The translations under genes and the position numbers were made by a program. The notes below the pieces were generated by a model. The model had not been told where the DNA came from and ran no database searches. It worked only from the letters and a program-made list of their open reading frames with translations. A DNA stretch of 64,000 nt from Methylosinus sp. Ce-a6 (GTDB lineage Bacteria > Pseudomonadota > Alphaproteobacteria > Rhizobiales > Beijerinckiaceae): the NCBI RefSeq assembly GCF_009811655.1, contig NZ_BGJX01000003.1, positions 62,001-126,000 of the forward strand, read 5' to 3'. Below are positions 18,068-27,165 of the stretch, one piece after another. How positions within the stretch are numbered: position 1 is the first letter of the stretch; each line of letters starts with the position of its first letter.

Positions 18068-19897
18068 ATGGCTGGGAACGGCAAGACGACGGTCAATATC
18101 GGCGGCAGGGCCTATCCGATCGTCGATCACACATTCGACGTCGTCGTCGTCGGCGCGGGCGGCGCGGGGCTGCGCGCCGTCGTCGGCTGCGCCAAGGCGG
18201 GGCTGAAAGCCGCCTGCGTCACCAAAGTGTTCCCGACCCGCTCGCATACGGTGGCGGCGCAGGGCGGCGTCGCCGCGGCGCTCGGCAATATGGGGCCGGA
18301 CGATTGGAAATGGCACATGTACGACACCGTCAAGGGCTCCGACTGGCTCGGAGACCAGGACGCGATCGAATATCTGTGCCGCAACGCGCCGGAGGCCGTC
18401 TACGAGCTCGAGCATTGGGGCGTGCCCTTCTCGCGCACGGAGGACGGCCGCATCTATCAGCGCCCCTTCGGCGGCATGACGACGGATTTCGGCAAGGGCC
18501 CGCCCGCGCAGCGGACCTGCGCCGCCGCCGACCGCACCGGCCATGCGATGCTGCACACGCTCTACGGGCAGGCGCTGCGTCACGACACGCAATTCTTCGT
18601 CGAATATTTCGCGATCGACCTCATCGTCGACGCGGAGGGCGTGGTGCGCGGCGTCGTGTGCCTGAAGCTCGACGACGGCACGGTCCATCGTTTTCGCGCC
18701 GCGCTCACCGTGCTGGCGACGGGCGGCTATGGCCGCGCCTATCTCTCGGCGACCTCGGCGCACACTTGCACGGGCGACGGCGGCGGCATGGCGCTGCGCG
18801 CCGGCCTGCCGTTGCAGGACATGGAATTCGTGCAATTCCATCCGACCGGCATCTATGGCGCGGGCTGCCTCATCACCGAAGGCGCGCGCGGCGAGGGCGG
18901 CTATCTGACGAACAGCGAGGGCGAGCGCTTCATGGAGCGCTATGCGCCTTCGGTGAAGGATCTCGCGCCGCGCGACATGGTGTCGCGCGCCATGACGGTG
19001 GAAATTCGTGAAGGCCGCGGCGTCGGCAGGCTGAAAGACCACATCCATCTGCATCTCGAGCATCTCGACCCGGCGATCCTGCACGAGCGTCTGCCGGGCA
19101 TTTCCGAGAGCGCGAAGATTTTCGCCGGCGTCGATGTGACGCGCGAGCCCATTCCGGTGCTGCCGACGGTGCATTACAACATGGGCGGCATACCGACGAA
19201 TTTTCACGGCGAGGCGCTGCGCCGCGTCGGCGACGATCCCGATGTCGTCGTGCCGGGCCTGATGGCGATCGGCGAGGCGGCCTGCGTCTCCGTGCATGGC
19301 GCCAATCGTCTCGGCTCGAATTCGCTCGTCGATCTCGTCGTCTTCGGCCGCGCCGCGGGCCTGCGCGCCGCCGAATTGGTGAAGCCGGGGCAGGCGCAGC
19401 CCGAGCTCCCGGCGGATTCGGCCGAGCTCGCTCTGTCGCGGCTCGACGCGCGCCGCTTCGCCTCCGGCTCGATCGCGACCGCCGATCTGCGGCTCGAGAT
19501 GCAGCGCGTGATGCAATCGCATTGCGCCGTCTATCGCGCCGGCGAGGTGCTGGAGGAGGGATCGCAAGCGATCCATGCGGTGTGGACGAAGAGCGGCGAC
19601 GTCAAGGTGTCGGATCGCTCGCTGATCTGGAATTCCGATCTCGTCGAGACTTTGGAATATGACAATCTGATCGTGCAGGCGGTGGTGACGATGGATTCGG
19701 CGAAGAACCGCACCGAATCCCGCGGCGCCCACGCCCGCGAGGATTTCCCGAACCGTGACGACGCCAATTGGATGAAGCACACGCTCGCGACCATCGACGA
19801 GGCGAACAAGAGCGTGGCGCTCGACGGTCGACCGGTGCATAGCTACACGCTGTCCAATGAGGTGGCCTATATAGAGCCGAAGGCGCGGGTGTATTGA
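18068..19897 (+). CDS. sdhA: Succinate dehydrogenase flavoprotein subunit
   Basis: Catalytic FAD subunit of complex II that oxidises succinate to fumarate. The 609-residue protein has the dinucleotide fold [13 protein letters not shown], the covalent-FAD region [17 protein letters not shown] with its His, the active-site stretch [20 protein letters not shown], and [13 protein letters not shown] near the end. ATG 18068 is preferred over the TTG two codons upstream. It lies 238 nt after sdhD, separated by hairpins, which could allow different expression of anchors and catalytic subunits. Confidence 0.97.
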   Translation: MAGNGKTTVNIGGRAYPIVDHTFDVVVVGAGGAGLRAVVGCAKAGLKAACVTKVFPTRSHTVAAQGGVAAALGNMGPDDWKWHMYDTVKGSDWLGDQDAIEYLCRNAPEAVYELEHWGVPFSRTEDGRIYQRPFGGMTTDFGKGPPAQRTCAAADRTGHAMLHTLYGQALRHDTQFFVEYFAIDLIVDAEGVVRGVVCLKLDDGTVHRFRAALTVLATGGYGRAYLSATSAHTCTGDGGGMALRAGLPLQDMEFVQFHPTGIYGAGCLITEGARGEGGYLTNSEGERFMERYAPSVKDLAPRDMVSRAMTVEIREGRGVGRLKDHIHLHLEHLDPAILHERLPGISESAKIFAGVDVTREPIPVLPTVHYNMGGIPTNFHGEALRRVGDDPDVVVPGLMAIGEAACVSVHGANRLGSNSLVDLVVFGRAAGLRAAELVKPGQAQPELPADSAELALSRLDARRFASGSIATADLRLEMQRVMQSHCAVYRAGEVLEEGSQAIHAVWTKSGDVKVSDRSLIWNSDLVETLEYDNLIVQAVVTMDSAKNRTESRGAHAREDFPNRDDANWMKHTLATIDEANKSVALDGRPVHSYTLSNEVAYIEPKARVY

Positions 19898-19919
19898 ATC
19901 CGGTCATGGGAGCGGATCG

Positions 19920-20150
19920 ATGGGCAAACTGGCGATAGCCGACGAAGTGCTCGAAGAAGTCGCGGCGGCAGCGAGAGCGCGTGGGGTGTCGAGCGAGACC
20001 CTTGCTCAAGAGCTGCTGTTGGAAGGGCTACGCGGTCACAAATCTAACGAAGCGCTTCGTGAGCTGATGGAAGCTATCGCCGCGATGACACCCCGAGACG
20101 TTGAGCAGACCGATTCGGTGGAGCTGTTGCGCGAGGATCGCGATCGTTGA
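19920..20150 (+). CDS. VapB-like antitoxin inside the sdh operon
   Basis: A 76-residue acidic, helix-rich protein (KLAIADEVLEEVAAAARARG, SSETLAQELLLEGL). The gene starts 22 nt after the sdhA stop behind GGAGCGG, and its stop overlaps the TTG of a PIN-domain toxin fragment by 3 nt (TTGA), the standard VapBC layout. With the toxin truncated, the antitoxin may be an orphan that can still bind its own operator. Family assignment rests on arrangement and size more than on a strong motif. Confidence 0.7.
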   Translation: MGKLAIADEVLEEVAAAARARGVSSETLAQELLLEGLRGHKSNEALRELMEAIAAMTPRDVEQTDSVELLREDRDR

Positions 20151-20323
20151 TCGTCATCGATGCTTCCGTCGCGGTCAAATGGATCGTCCGCGAGGCGCAT
20201 CACGAAATCGCGCTCGGCATATTCGATCGCGAGTGGGAACGGATTGCGCCTGATCTCATATTGCCGGAAGTCGCGACGTTGAAGACATACCTGCAAGACC
20301 CGCCGTCCAACGACGGAGCATGA
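20147..20323 (+). pseudogene. Truncated VapC PIN-domain toxin
   Basis: From TTG 20147 the frame reads LIVIDASVAVKWIVREAHHE, the classic PIN N-terminus with the first catalytic Asp, and continues to [10 protein letters not shown] before changing to unrelated sequence and stopping after 58 codons. VapC toxins are about 130-140 residues and need acidic residues in the missing second half, so this fragment should have no RNase activity. The end overlaps the region that supplies the sdhB ribosome site. Confidence 0.8.
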
Positions 20324-20331
20324 GGATCGTC

Positions 20332-21117
20332 ATGGTCGAATTTGTCCTTCCCAAATCCTCCCGTCCCGTCGAGGGCAAGGTCTGGCCCGGCCCCGAGGGC
20401 GCGAGCCGGCTCAAGGAGTTCCGCATCTATCGCTTCGATCCGGACGAGGCGTCGAATCCGCGCATAGACACTTATTTCGTCGATCTCGACGATTGCGGGC
20501 CGATGGTGCTCGACGCGATCATCTGGATCAAGAACAAGATCGATCCGACGCTGACCTTCCGCCGCTCCTGCCGCGAGGGCATTTGCGGCTCCTGCGCGAT
20601 GAACATAGACGGGCTCAACACGCTCGCCTGCACCAAGGGCATGGATGAGATCGAGGGAGCGATAAAGCTCTATCCGCTGCCGCATCTGCCGGTGGTGAAG
20701 GATCTCGTGCCCGATCTCACCGACTTTTACGCCCAGCACGCCGCCATCGAGCCCTGGCTGCAGACGGTGACGCCGGAGCCTCAGAAGGAATGGCTGCAGG
20801 CGCCGGACGACCGCCGCAAGCTGGACGGGCTCTATGAGTGCATTCTCTGCGCCTGCTGCTCCACCTCCTGCCCGAGCTATTGGTGGAACTCGGACAAATT
20901 CTTGGGCCCGGCGGCGCTGCTGCAGGCCTATCGCTGGGTGGTGGACAGCCGCGACGAGGCGACGAGCGAGCGCGTCGCCTATGTGGACGACACCTTCCGC
21001 CTCTATCGCTGCCATACGATTCTGAACTGCTCCAGCGCCTGTCCCAAGAGCCTGCTGCCGGGCACGGCCATCGCCGCGCTCAAAAATCTGGCGATCGCCG
21101 AGACGACCGGCGAGTAA
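20332..21117 (+). CDS. sdhB: Succinate dehydrogenase iron-sulfur subunit
   Basis: Electron-transfer subunit of complex II. The 261-residue protein has the [2Fe-2S] ligands in [16 protein letters not shown], and the [4Fe-4S] and [3Fe-4S] ligands in [16 protein letters not shown] and [16 protein letters not shown] choose ATG 20332 ([10 protein letters not shown]) because AGGA lies 6 nt upstream; an in-frame ATG 12 nt earlier overlaps the vapC remnant's stop. The usual direct sdhA-sdhB junction is displaced by the vapBC insertion. Confidence 0.97.
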   Translation: MVEFVLPKSSRPVEGKVWPGPEGASRLKEFRIYRFDPDEASNPRIDTYFVDLDDCGPMVLDAIIWIKNKIDPTLTFRRSCREGICGSCAMNIDGLNTLACTKGMDEIEGAIKLYPLPHLPVVKDLVPDLTDFYAQHAAIEPWLQTVTPEPQKEWLQAPDDRRKLDGLYECILCACCSTSCPSYWWNSDKFLGPAALLQAYRWVVDSRDEATSERVAYVDDTFRLYRCHTILNCSSACPKSLLPGTAIAALKNLAIAETTGE

Positions 21118-21239
21118 GCGCGCGCGGCGCCGCATCGGCGCCCGTTTCGCCGCGCAGTCTTCGCCGTAGAATCGCCGGGAACTTGTCTTTTTTCCGGCCT
21201 GGGAGCATTTTGGAGCCCGATGCTCGAGGAGTCGCCGCC

Positions 21240-21617
21240 ATGCGATTGCGCCCGCTTCTTCTGGTCGCCGCCGTTTTCGCCTTTTCGTCCGCGCTGCCGC
21301 TTTCGGCCGGCGCCGAGGACACGCTCGACCCGAGCCGGCTGGACCCGGCGGCGGCCGGAGCCGCCAAGGCGAAGCCAAAGAAAAACAAGCAGCCGCAGGC
21401 CTCGAGCGGGCAGGCCTCGACCGGACAGGCCGCCGCGCCCGGCAAGCCGGCCCCCGGCAAGGTCGAGAACCGCCAATATGGCGAGCTCGAGGGCTGGTCG
21501 CCGGGCAAGACCCCGCCTAAGAAAGACAAGAAAGACGACGACACGCCGCGTTTCGGCGGCCGCGCGCCGGTGAGCATGGGCAATGGCGGCAATATGTCGG
21601 TCGGCATGCCCTTCTGA
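21240..21617 (+). CDS. Small secreted low-complexity protein
   Basis: A 125-residue protein with an N-terminal signal peptide (LRPLLLVAAVFAFSSALPLS, cleavage near AGA), followed by a Lys/Gln/Ala/Pro-rich linker and a C-terminal DDTPRFGGRAPVSMGNGG segment. No domain was recognised. It starts 122 nt after sdhB, and the ATG gives the only frame with a leader. The function is unknown; the localisation is periplasmic or extracellular. Confidence 0.65.
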   Translation: MRLRPLLLVAAVFAFSSALPLSAGAEDTLDPSRLDPAAAGAAKAKPKKNKQPQASSGQASTGQAAAPGKPAPGKVENRQYGELEGWSPGKTPPKKDKKDDDTPRFGGRAPVSMGNGGNMSVGMPF

Positions 21618-21778
21618 AACCTATAGGCGCTGGCCGGAGGCGAAGCCGCGCTGCGGGAAAGACGCGAAGCCGTCCCGGGGCCGAATGGGTCGCGGGGCCG
21701 CTTCGCCTGTTCTCGTTCGCTCGTCTCGACAAAAATCCCGCCCGCCGTCATAAACGGGCGGAAAAGGAGTTCACAACC

Positions 21779-22813
21779 ATGGGTTACAAGGTCGCCGTCG
21801 CCGGCGCCACGGGCAATGTGGGCCGCGAGATGCTCGACATTCTGGCGGAGCGCCGCTTTCCGGTCTCGGAAGTGGTCGCGCTCGCGTCGTCGCGCTCCAT
21901 CGGGACGGAAGTATCCTTCGGCGACAAGACGCTCAAATGCCGCCATCTCGACACTTACGACTTCTCGGACACGGACATCTGCCTGATGTCGGCGGGCGGC
22001 GACGTCGCGCGCGAATGGGCGCCGCGCATCGGCGCGCAGGGCTGCGTCGTCATCGACAACAGCTCCGCCTGGCGCATGGACCCGGACGTGCCGCTCGTCG
22101 TGCCGGAGGTGAACGCCGATGCGGCCGCGGGCTTTGCGAAGAAGAACATCATCGCCAATCCCAATTGCTCCACCGCGCAGCTCGTCGTGGCGCTGAAGCC
22201 CCTGCATGACGCGGCCAAGATCAAGCGCGTCGTCGTCTCGACGTATCAGTCGGTTTCCGGCGCCGGCAAGGAGGGCATGGACGAGCTCTTCGCCCAGACC
22301 CGCTCCGTCTTCGTCTCCGATCCGCTGGAATCGAAGAAGTTCCCCAAGCGCATCGCCTTCAACCTCATTCCGCAGATCGACGTCTTCATGGAGGACGGCT
22401 TCACCAAGGAAGAGTGGAAGATGGTGGTGGAGACGAAGAAGATCCTCGACCCGAAGATCAAGCTCGTCGCCACCTGCGTGCGCGTGCCGGTGTTCATCGG
22501 CCATAGCGAGGCGGTGAACATAGAATTCGAGAATCCGCTGTCGCCGGACGAGGCGCGCAATATTCTGCGCGAGGCTCCGGGCGTGCTCGTCATCGACAAG
22601 CACGAGCCCGGCGGCTACATCACGCCGCACGAAGCGGCGGGCGAGGACGCGACCTATATCTCGCGCATCCGCGACGATCCGACCGTCGAGAACGGCCTCG
22701 TTCTGTGGTGCGTCTCCGACAATCTGCGCAAGGGCGCCGCGCTGAACGCGGTGCAGATCGCCGAAGTGCTGGCGAATAGGAAGCTCATCACGCCGAAGCA
22801 GAAGGCGGCGTGA
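21779..22813 (+). CDS. asd: Aspartate-semialdehyde dehydrogenase
   Basis: NADPH-dependent reduction of aspartyl phosphate on the route to lysine/diaminopimelate, threonine and methionine. The 344-residue protein begins with the Rossmann motif VAVAGATGNVGREML, has the catalytic Cys in NPNCSTAQLVVAL, the VSTYQSVSGAGKEGMDEL block and the active-site His in RVPVFIGHSEAVN. AAGGAG lies about 10 nt before the ATG. Confidence 0.96.
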   Translation: MGYKVAVAGATGNVGREMLDILAERRFPVSEVVALASSRSIGTEVSFGDKTLKCRHLDTYDFSDTDICLMSAGGDVAREWAPRIGAQGCVVIDNSSAWRMDPDVPLVVPEVNADAAAGFAKKNIIANPNCSTAQLVVALKPLHDAAKIKRVVVSTYQSVSGAGKEGMDELFAQTRSVFVSDPLESKKFPKRIAFNLIPQIDVFMEDGFTKEEWKMVVETKKILDPKIKLVATCVRVPVFIGHSEAVNIEFENPLSPDEARNILREAPGVLVIDKHEPGGYITPHEAAGEDATYISRIRDDPTVENGLVLWCVSDNLRKGAALNAVQIAEVLANRKLITPKQKAA

Positions 22814-22826
22814 CGACGCGCGTCTC

Positions 22827-22853
22827 CTTCTCCCACGAGTGGGAGAAGGGGCG
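22827..22853. terminator. Hairpin after asd
   Basis: CTCCTTCTCCCAC followed by GTGGGAGAAGG forms a strong short-loop stem 14 nt after the asd stop, with no following T-run. This sequence type recurs in Alphaproteobacteria as an intergenic palindrome and may also weaken transcription. Confidence 0.5.
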
Positions 22854-22951
22854 CGGACTTCCCTTGCGCCCGCATTCGGCGCGCGCGCCCATTCTCACGA
22901 AAAGGCGCGGCCGTCACAGTATTGTAATCGAGCTTCGCTAGCCGTCTGGCC

Positions 22952-23338
22952 ATGGTTCTCGATCTCCATCACGTTCCGGGCCGGCTTCGCGTTCGCCTCG
23001 CGGGACTGAGAGGATATGCTCGGGCCATCGTCCCCCTCCATTCCGAGCTGCTCGCGATCCCGGGAGTCAAATCCGCGTCGATCCGCGCTCATTCCGGCAG
23101 CGTGACGATCTTCTACGACCGCGGCTGTTTCGAGATCGAATCGTTCTGGTCGACGTTGCGGCGCCTCGGCTATTTGGACGCCGCGTCGCAGACCGCTGAA
23201 TCGGCGTCCCCGTCATCCTCTCGGATGAACGCCGTCGCCGCGACGGCGACGGCGACGATCGCCGAGGCCATTGTCGGCGAGGTCGTGAAGCATGTGCTCG
23301 GCCGCTCCGCCGGCGCGCTGATTCGCCTCATCGTCTAA
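22952..23338 (+). CDS. HMA-like (CxxC-less) domain protein
   Basis: A 128-residue protein with an N-terminal ferredoxin-like fold of the heavy-metal-associated type (residues 1-70: HHVPGRLRVRLAGLRG, IPGVKSASIRAHSGSVTIFYD). The CxxC metal site of true HMA domains is absent; this matches HMA_2-type domains that usually neighbour P-type ATPases. The C-terminal 45 residues form an Ala-rich amphipathic or weak membrane segment. It is the first of three same-strand genes (23460, 24077) that end at a strong terminator. The function is not known. Confidence 0.65.
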   Translation: MVLDLHHVPGRLRVRLAGLRGYARAIVPLHSELLAIPGVKSASIRAHSGSVTIFYDRGCFEIESFWSTLRRLGYLDAASQTAESASPSSSRMNAVAATATATIAEAIVGEVVKHVLGRSAGALIRLIV

Positions 23339-23459
23339 TTCGGGCGCGAATTCCGCCGGCTCTTGAAGGCGGGCGATGCGATATTGATCTTAAAACGATG
23401 TTGGTTCGCGCCGGAAACCGGAGACGCTGGTTTTCGCGGGTGAGGAGGAGTCCATTACT

Positions 23460-23987
23460 ATGGCCGAGGTCGTGGAAGGTCGGATCGCGCATCAGACGCC
23501 CGTCCGGCTTCGCATAGCGGCGCCGTCGAGGCGCCATGACAGGGCGTTCTTCGAGGCTCTGCGGGAGCAGATGTCCAGATGGGCGGTTGTGACGCGGGTC
23601 GACGTCAATCCCGCCGCCGCCAGCGTCGTGATCCATTCGCGCGATTCACAGGCCGTTCTGGAACTGCTCCAACGCGAAGGCGTTCTGACGATCGTCGCGC
23701 CGGCGAAATATGTCGTTCATGTCGGCGCGCAGGCCCCAGGGCCGCGCTTTGCGGCGGTCGACGCGCGGATTCGGCGCTGGAGCGGCGGCCGCCTCGACGC
23801 GAAACGCGTTTCGGTCGCGGTGGTCGTCGTCGCGAGCCTCGCCGTCAAGCTCGCGCGCGGCAATGCGATGTCCGCGGGAGTCCTGCTGCTGCTGCTCGCG
23901 GGCGGAGTCGCCCGACGCAGGTTTCTCGCATCCGACCGCAGGCGGAAGGAAGAGCCCCTCGCGCCGCCCGTCGAAGCCGCCGCCTGA
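23460..23987 (+). CDS. HMA-like domain protein with membrane anchor
   Basis: A 175-residue protein. Residues 1-85 repeat the HMA-like pattern (GRIAHQTPVRLRIAAPS, VVTRVDVNPAAASVVIHS) without CxxC. Residues 115-150 form one or two hydrophobic helices (VSVAVVVVASLAVKLA and MSAGVLLLLLAGGVA) followed by a basic tail. GAGGAGGAG sits about 8 nt before ATG 23460. As an anchored partner of the preceding soluble HMA-like protein it could dock on a transporter; that is inference. Confidence 0.65.
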   Translation: MAEVVEGRIAHQTPVRLRIAAPSRRHDRAFFEALREQMSRWAVVTRVDVNPAAASVVIHSRDSQAVLELLQREGVLTIVAPAKYVVHVGAQAPGPRFAAVDARIRRWSGGRLDAKRVSVAVVVVASLAVKLARGNAMSAGVLLLLLAGGVARRRFLASDRRRKEEPLAPPVEAAA

Positions 23988-24076
23988 GCCGTCCGGCTCG
24001 GCCGCCGCAGGGGCGCGCCCTTGAAGGCGCTGCAACCATAAATAGATGAAGGTTCCATGACGCCTAGGAGGACAGC

Positions 24077-24349
24077 ATGGCGCTGATCGAGGATATCTTC
24101 GAGGAAGCATTGGGACCTGTGGCGCTCGGGGTCGGAGCGCTGATCGCCATACCGACGCTCTTTCCGCCGGTGCGCCGGGCGCTTCGCCCGGTGGCCAAAG
24201 GGGTGATAAAGACGGGAATAGCGATTTATGAGACGACCGTGGCCAATGTGGCGGAAGCCGCCGGCGATCTGATCGCCGAGGCTCGCGCGGAGCGCGAGAA
24301 CGAGGCTCTGGCGGCCGTCGAGCAAAAAGCCACTCCCGCTTCGCTCTGA
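24077..24349 (+). CDS. DUF5132-like small membrane protein
   Basis: A 90-residue protein: acidic start MALIEDIFEEALG, a hydrophobic segment GPVALGVGALIAIPTLFP, then a basic stretch RRALRPVAKGVIK and an acidic helical C-terminus. This matches the DUF5132 pattern as I remember it. In actinobacteria comparable small proteins (PacL type) partner P-type ATPases; the analogy is inference. A TAGGAGG-like site precedes the ATG and a strong terminator follows. Confidence 0.65.
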   Translation: MALIEDIFEEALGPVALGVGALIAIPTLFPPVRRALRPVAKGVIKTGIAIYETTVANVAEAAGDLIAEARAERENEALAAVEQKATPASL

Positions 24350-24371
24350 CGGGGAGCGCAGCCGATGAGAC

Positions 24372-24410
24372 GATCGTCGAGGGCGGCGCCGCCCTCGACG
24401 ATCTTTTTTT
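24372..24410 (+). terminator. Strong intrinsic terminator
   Basis: GATCGTCGAGGGCGGC pairs perfectly with GCCGCCCTCGACGATC and is followed by seven T residues. It closes the HMA-like/DUF5132-like set and insulates phaA. Confidence 0.93.
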
Positions 24411-24621
24411 AGCCTGGCCCAGCATGGTCGTCGTGACGAGATGGCGTCGTGACGGCGCTCGGCCCGGTTCGGCCTCGGCCCGCGCGCCCCTGCGACAATG
24501 AATGACGCGCCGCGTCATAGGTTCGCCGACGCGGGCGCTTGACGAGTCTTGGCTCAAAATGCTCAACGTGCGCGAGCGGCGTCCGCTGGCGCCGAGGAGC
24601 CCGACCAATCAGGAGAACGAT

Positions 24622-25797
24622 ATGACGACGGAGATCGTGATCGTTTCCGCGGCGCGCACTGCTGTGGGATCGTTCAACGGAGCTTTTGGCGCCACGCCCG
24701 CCCATGAGCTGGGCGCTGTTGCCGTCAAGGCCGCGCTCGAACGCGCCAAAGTGGAGGCCGCCGACGTCGACGAGGTCATCCTGGGCCAGGTGCTCGGCGC
24801 CGCGCAGGGACAGAATCCGGCCCGCCAGGCGGCCATCAAGGCCGGCGTGCCGCAGGACAAGACCGCTTTCGGCGTCAATCAGGTGTGCGGCTCGGGCCTG
24901 CGCGCCGTGGCGCTCGCCGCCCAGCAGATCCAGGCGGGCGACGCGACGATCGTCGTCGCCGGCGGCCAGGAGTCCATGTCGCTGTCGCAGCATTCCGCTC
25001 ACATGCGCGCCGGCACCAAGATGGGCGATGTGAAATTCGTCGACACCATGATCGTCGACGGCCTGACCGACGCCTTCAACAATTACCACATGGGCATCAC
25101 GGCGGAGAATGTCGCCGCCAAATGGCAGATCGGCCGCGCCGAGCAGGACGCTTTCGCCGTCGCCTCGCAGAACAAGGCCGAGGCCGCGCAGAAGGCCGGC
25201 AAGTTCAAGGACGAGATCGTCCCCTTCACCGTCTCGACGCGCAAGGGCGACATCATCGTGGACGCCGATGAATACATCAAGCACGGCGTGACGCTGGAGG
25301 GCGTCGCCAAGCTGAAGCCGGCCTTCATCAAGGACGGCACGGTGACGGCGGCCAACGCCTCCGGGCTCAATGACGGCGCCGCCGCCCTCGTCGTGATGTC
25401 CGCGGCGGAGGCCGCCAAGCGCGGGCTGACCCCGCTCGCGCGCATCGCCTCCTGGGCGACCGCCGGCGTCGATCCGACGGTCATGGGCTCCGGCCCGATC
25501 CCGGCCTCGCGCAAGGCGCTGGAGAAGGCCGGCTGGAAGATATCCGATCTCGACCTCGTCGAGGCCAATGAGGCCTTCGCCGCGCAAGCTCTGGCCGTGA
25601 ACAAGGACCTCGGCTGGGATCCGGCCATTGTGAACGTCAACGGCGGCGCCATCGCCATCGGCCATCCGATCGGCGCTTCGGGCGCGCGCATTCTGACGAC
25701 GCTGCTCTACGAGCTCGGCCGCCGCGGCGGCAAGCGCGGCCTCGCCACGCTCTGCATCGGCGGCGGCATGGGCATCGCTCTGACGATCGAGCGCTAA
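24622..25797 (+). CDS. phaA: Acetyl-CoA C-acetyltransferase (PhaA)
   Basis: Beta-ketothiolase condensing two acetyl-CoA, the first step to polyhydroxybutyrate. The 391-residue protein has the nucleophilic Cys in [13 protein letters not shown], the [11 protein letters not shown] and [16 protein letters not shown] active-site loops, and the second catalytic Cys in [16 protein letters not shown] lies upstream of ATG 24622. phaB follows, making the standard phaAB pair; no phaC is in the window. Confidence 0.97.
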   Translation: MTTEIVIVSAARTAVGSFNGAFGATPAHELGAVAVKAALERAKVEAADVDEVILGQVLGAAQGQNPARQAAIKAGVPQDKTAFGVNQVCGSGLRAVALAAQQIQAGDATIVVAGGQESMSLSQHSAHMRAGTKMGDVKFVDTMIVDGLTDAFNNYHMGITAENVAAKWQIGRAEQDAFAVASQNKAEAAQKAGKFKDEIVPFTVSTRKGDIIVDADEYIKHGVTLEGVAKLKPAFIKDGTVTAANASGLNDGAAALVVMSAAEAAKRGLTPLARIASWATAGVDPTVMGSGPIPASRKALEKAGWKISDLDLVEANEAFAAQALAVNKDLGWDPAIVNVNGGAIAIGHPIGASGARILTTLLYELGRRGGKRGLATLCIGGGMGIALTIER

Positions 25798-25800
25798 ATA

Positions 25801-25858
25801 GGACCGCGAGCCTCGGAGGCTCGCATATGGCGCCGCGAGCCTCCGAGGCTCGCGGTCC
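25801..25858. repeat. Perfect 24-bp inverted repeat between phaA and phaB
   Basis: Two exact 24-nt complementary arms (GGACCGCGAGCCTCGGAGGC plus TCGC on the left) flank a 10-nt centre. Each arm is itself nearly palindromic (GCGAGCCTC-G-GAGGCTCGC), so the RNA can fold as one long stem or as two small ones. It starts 3 nt after the phaA stop and ends 34 nt before phaB. Confidence 0.9.
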
Positions 25859-25891
25859 AGTCTCTCGAAAAATTCGATGAAGGAGGATGAG

Positions 25892-26617
25892 GTGGGCAGA
25901 ACAGCGGTTGTGACGGGCGGCACGCGCGGCATCGGCGAGGCGATTTCCAAGGCTCTGAAGGCGGCCGGCTACAATGTCGCCGCGACTTACGCCGGCAACG
26001 ACGAGGCGGCCAACAAGTTCAAGGCCGAGACCGGCATTCCGGTCTATAAGTTCGATGTGTCGGACTATGAGGCCAGCGCCGCCGCGCTCGCGCAGATCGA
26101 GAAGGATCTGGGCCCGGTCGAGATTCTCGTCAACAACGCCGGCATCACCAAGGACCGTCTGTTCCACAAGATGGAGCTGGCGCAATGGCGCGCGGTGATC
26201 GACACCAACCTCAACTCGCTGTTCAATGTCACGCGTCCCGTCATCAACGGCATGCGCGACCGCGGCTTCGGCCGCATCATCGTCATCTCGTCGATCAACG
26301 GCCAGAAGGGCCAGGCCGGTCAGACGAACTATTCCGCCTCCAAGGCCGGCGACATCGGCTTCGTCAAGGCGCTGGCGCAGGAGAGCGCGTCGAAGGGCGT
26401 CACCGTCAACGCCGTCGCGCCCGGCTATATCGCCACGGAGATGGTGAAGGCCGTGCCGCAGGACGTGCTCGATAAGCACATCATTCCCTATATCGCGGTC
26501 GGCCGTCTCGGCGAGCCGGAGGAGATCGCCCGCGCTGTGGTGTTCCTCGCCTCCGACGACGCCGGCTTCATCACCGGCTCGACGCTGACCATCAACGGCG
26601 GCCAGTATCTGACCTGA
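25892..26617 (+). CDS. phaB: Acetoacetyl-CoA reductase (PhaB)
   Basis: NADPH-dependent short-chain dehydrogenase giving (R)-3-hydroxybutyryl-CoA. The 241-residue protein has TGGTRGIGEAI, NNAGITKD, and the catalytic Ser and YxxxK in SSINGQKGQAGQTNYSASK. I place the start at GTG 25892 because AAGGAGG lies 6 nt before it; the in-frame ATG at 25877 sits upstream of that ribosome site and would add five atypical residues. Confidence 0.95.
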   Translation: MGRTAVVTGGTRGIGEAISKALKAAGYNVAATYAGNDEAANKFKAETGIPVYKFDVSDYEASAAALAQIEKDLGPVEILVNNAGITKDRLFHKMELAQWRAVIDTNLNSLFNVTRPVINGMRDRGFGRIIVISSINGQKGQAGQTNYSASKAGDIGFVKALAQESASKGVTVNAVAPGYIATEMVKAVPQDVLDKHIIPYIAVGRLGEPEEIARAVVFLASDDAGFITGSTLTINGGQYLT

Positions 26618-26660
26618 AGCGATTTGCGCTCGAACGAACGCGTTCGAGCTGTCGAGGGCC

Positions 26661-26697
26661 GTCATTCCCGGCAGGCCGAAGGCCTGACCGGGAATCC
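26661..26697. repeat. Dispersed 37-bp palindromic repeat, copy 1
   Basis: GTCATTCCCGGCAGGCCGAA with the following AGGCCTGACCGGGAATCC region folds into a hairpin. The reverse complement recurs at 36993-37029 with one mismatch. The family (CATTCCCGG ... CCGGGAATGAC) is a common intergenic element of Rhizobiales. Confidence 0.85.
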
Positions 26698-26730
26698 AGA
26701 GCGACATCCAAAAACGTCGGTTGCGGCCCC

Positions 26731-26769
26731 GGATTCCCGATCGCTCGCTTCGCGAGCGTCGGGAATGAC
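26731..26769. repeat. Related palindrome next to copy 1
   Basis: GATTCCCGATCGCTCGCTTC and GCGAGCGTCGGGAATGAC fold on each other (ATTCCCGA...GCTCGC / GCGAGC...TCGGGAAT). It shares the outer ATTCCCG / CGGGAAT arms with the copy at 26661, so the two may derive from one composite element. Confidence 0.7.
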
Positions 26770-26953
26770 GCCTTTGTGTCCGCCGAGGCGGCCTATCATA
26801 TCAGTGATTCGAGGCCCTCTACGAATCACGGCAATTCCCGCGCCGAAACTCCCCTCCCGTTCGAGCGATTGCGCTGCCCTCTTCTCTGGACTGATCTCGG
26901 CGGTTCTGGTGAGCGCGGCGATCGTGCGACCGATAACGGCTCCCGCGGCCGCG

Positions 26954-27165
26954 CTGCGAGAGTCCTTCGTCGTGGGCGAAGGGCTGCAAGGCCAATGTGT
27001 CGCCAGTCGGCAGACGGTCGTCATCACCGATTTGCCGCCGACGAGTCGCGTCATCGGCTCGGCATTGGCCGCAGGCCCGCCGGATGTGATCGTCTGCGCG
27101 CGGTCAGTTCGGCCGAAGGGGTGCTGGGCGTGATCGAGATCGCCCGTTACGGCGCTTTCGACGAG
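26954..27165 (+). pseudogene. GAF-domain fragment of a sensor protein
   Basis: One frame reads LRESFVVGEGLQGQCVASRQ and continues to PPDVIVCARSV; about 27107 the homology moves to another frame (SAEGVLGVIEIARYGAFDES). Both pieces together look like the GAF domain found in hybrid histidine kinases (GEGL-GQC, then a V-GVIE-A strand). No start, no kinase domain and a frameshift mark it as a remnant. Confidence 0.6.

Noticed and set aside
17810..19840. 676-codon open frame on the minus strand opposite sdhA
   Set aside because: It is His/Arg/Ala-rich, has no motif, and mirrors a confirmed gene; long antisense frames are expected in high-GC DNA.
24502..24621. Upstream extension of phaA
   Set aside because: The added residues have no thiolase homology, and AGGAG directly precedes ATG 24622.
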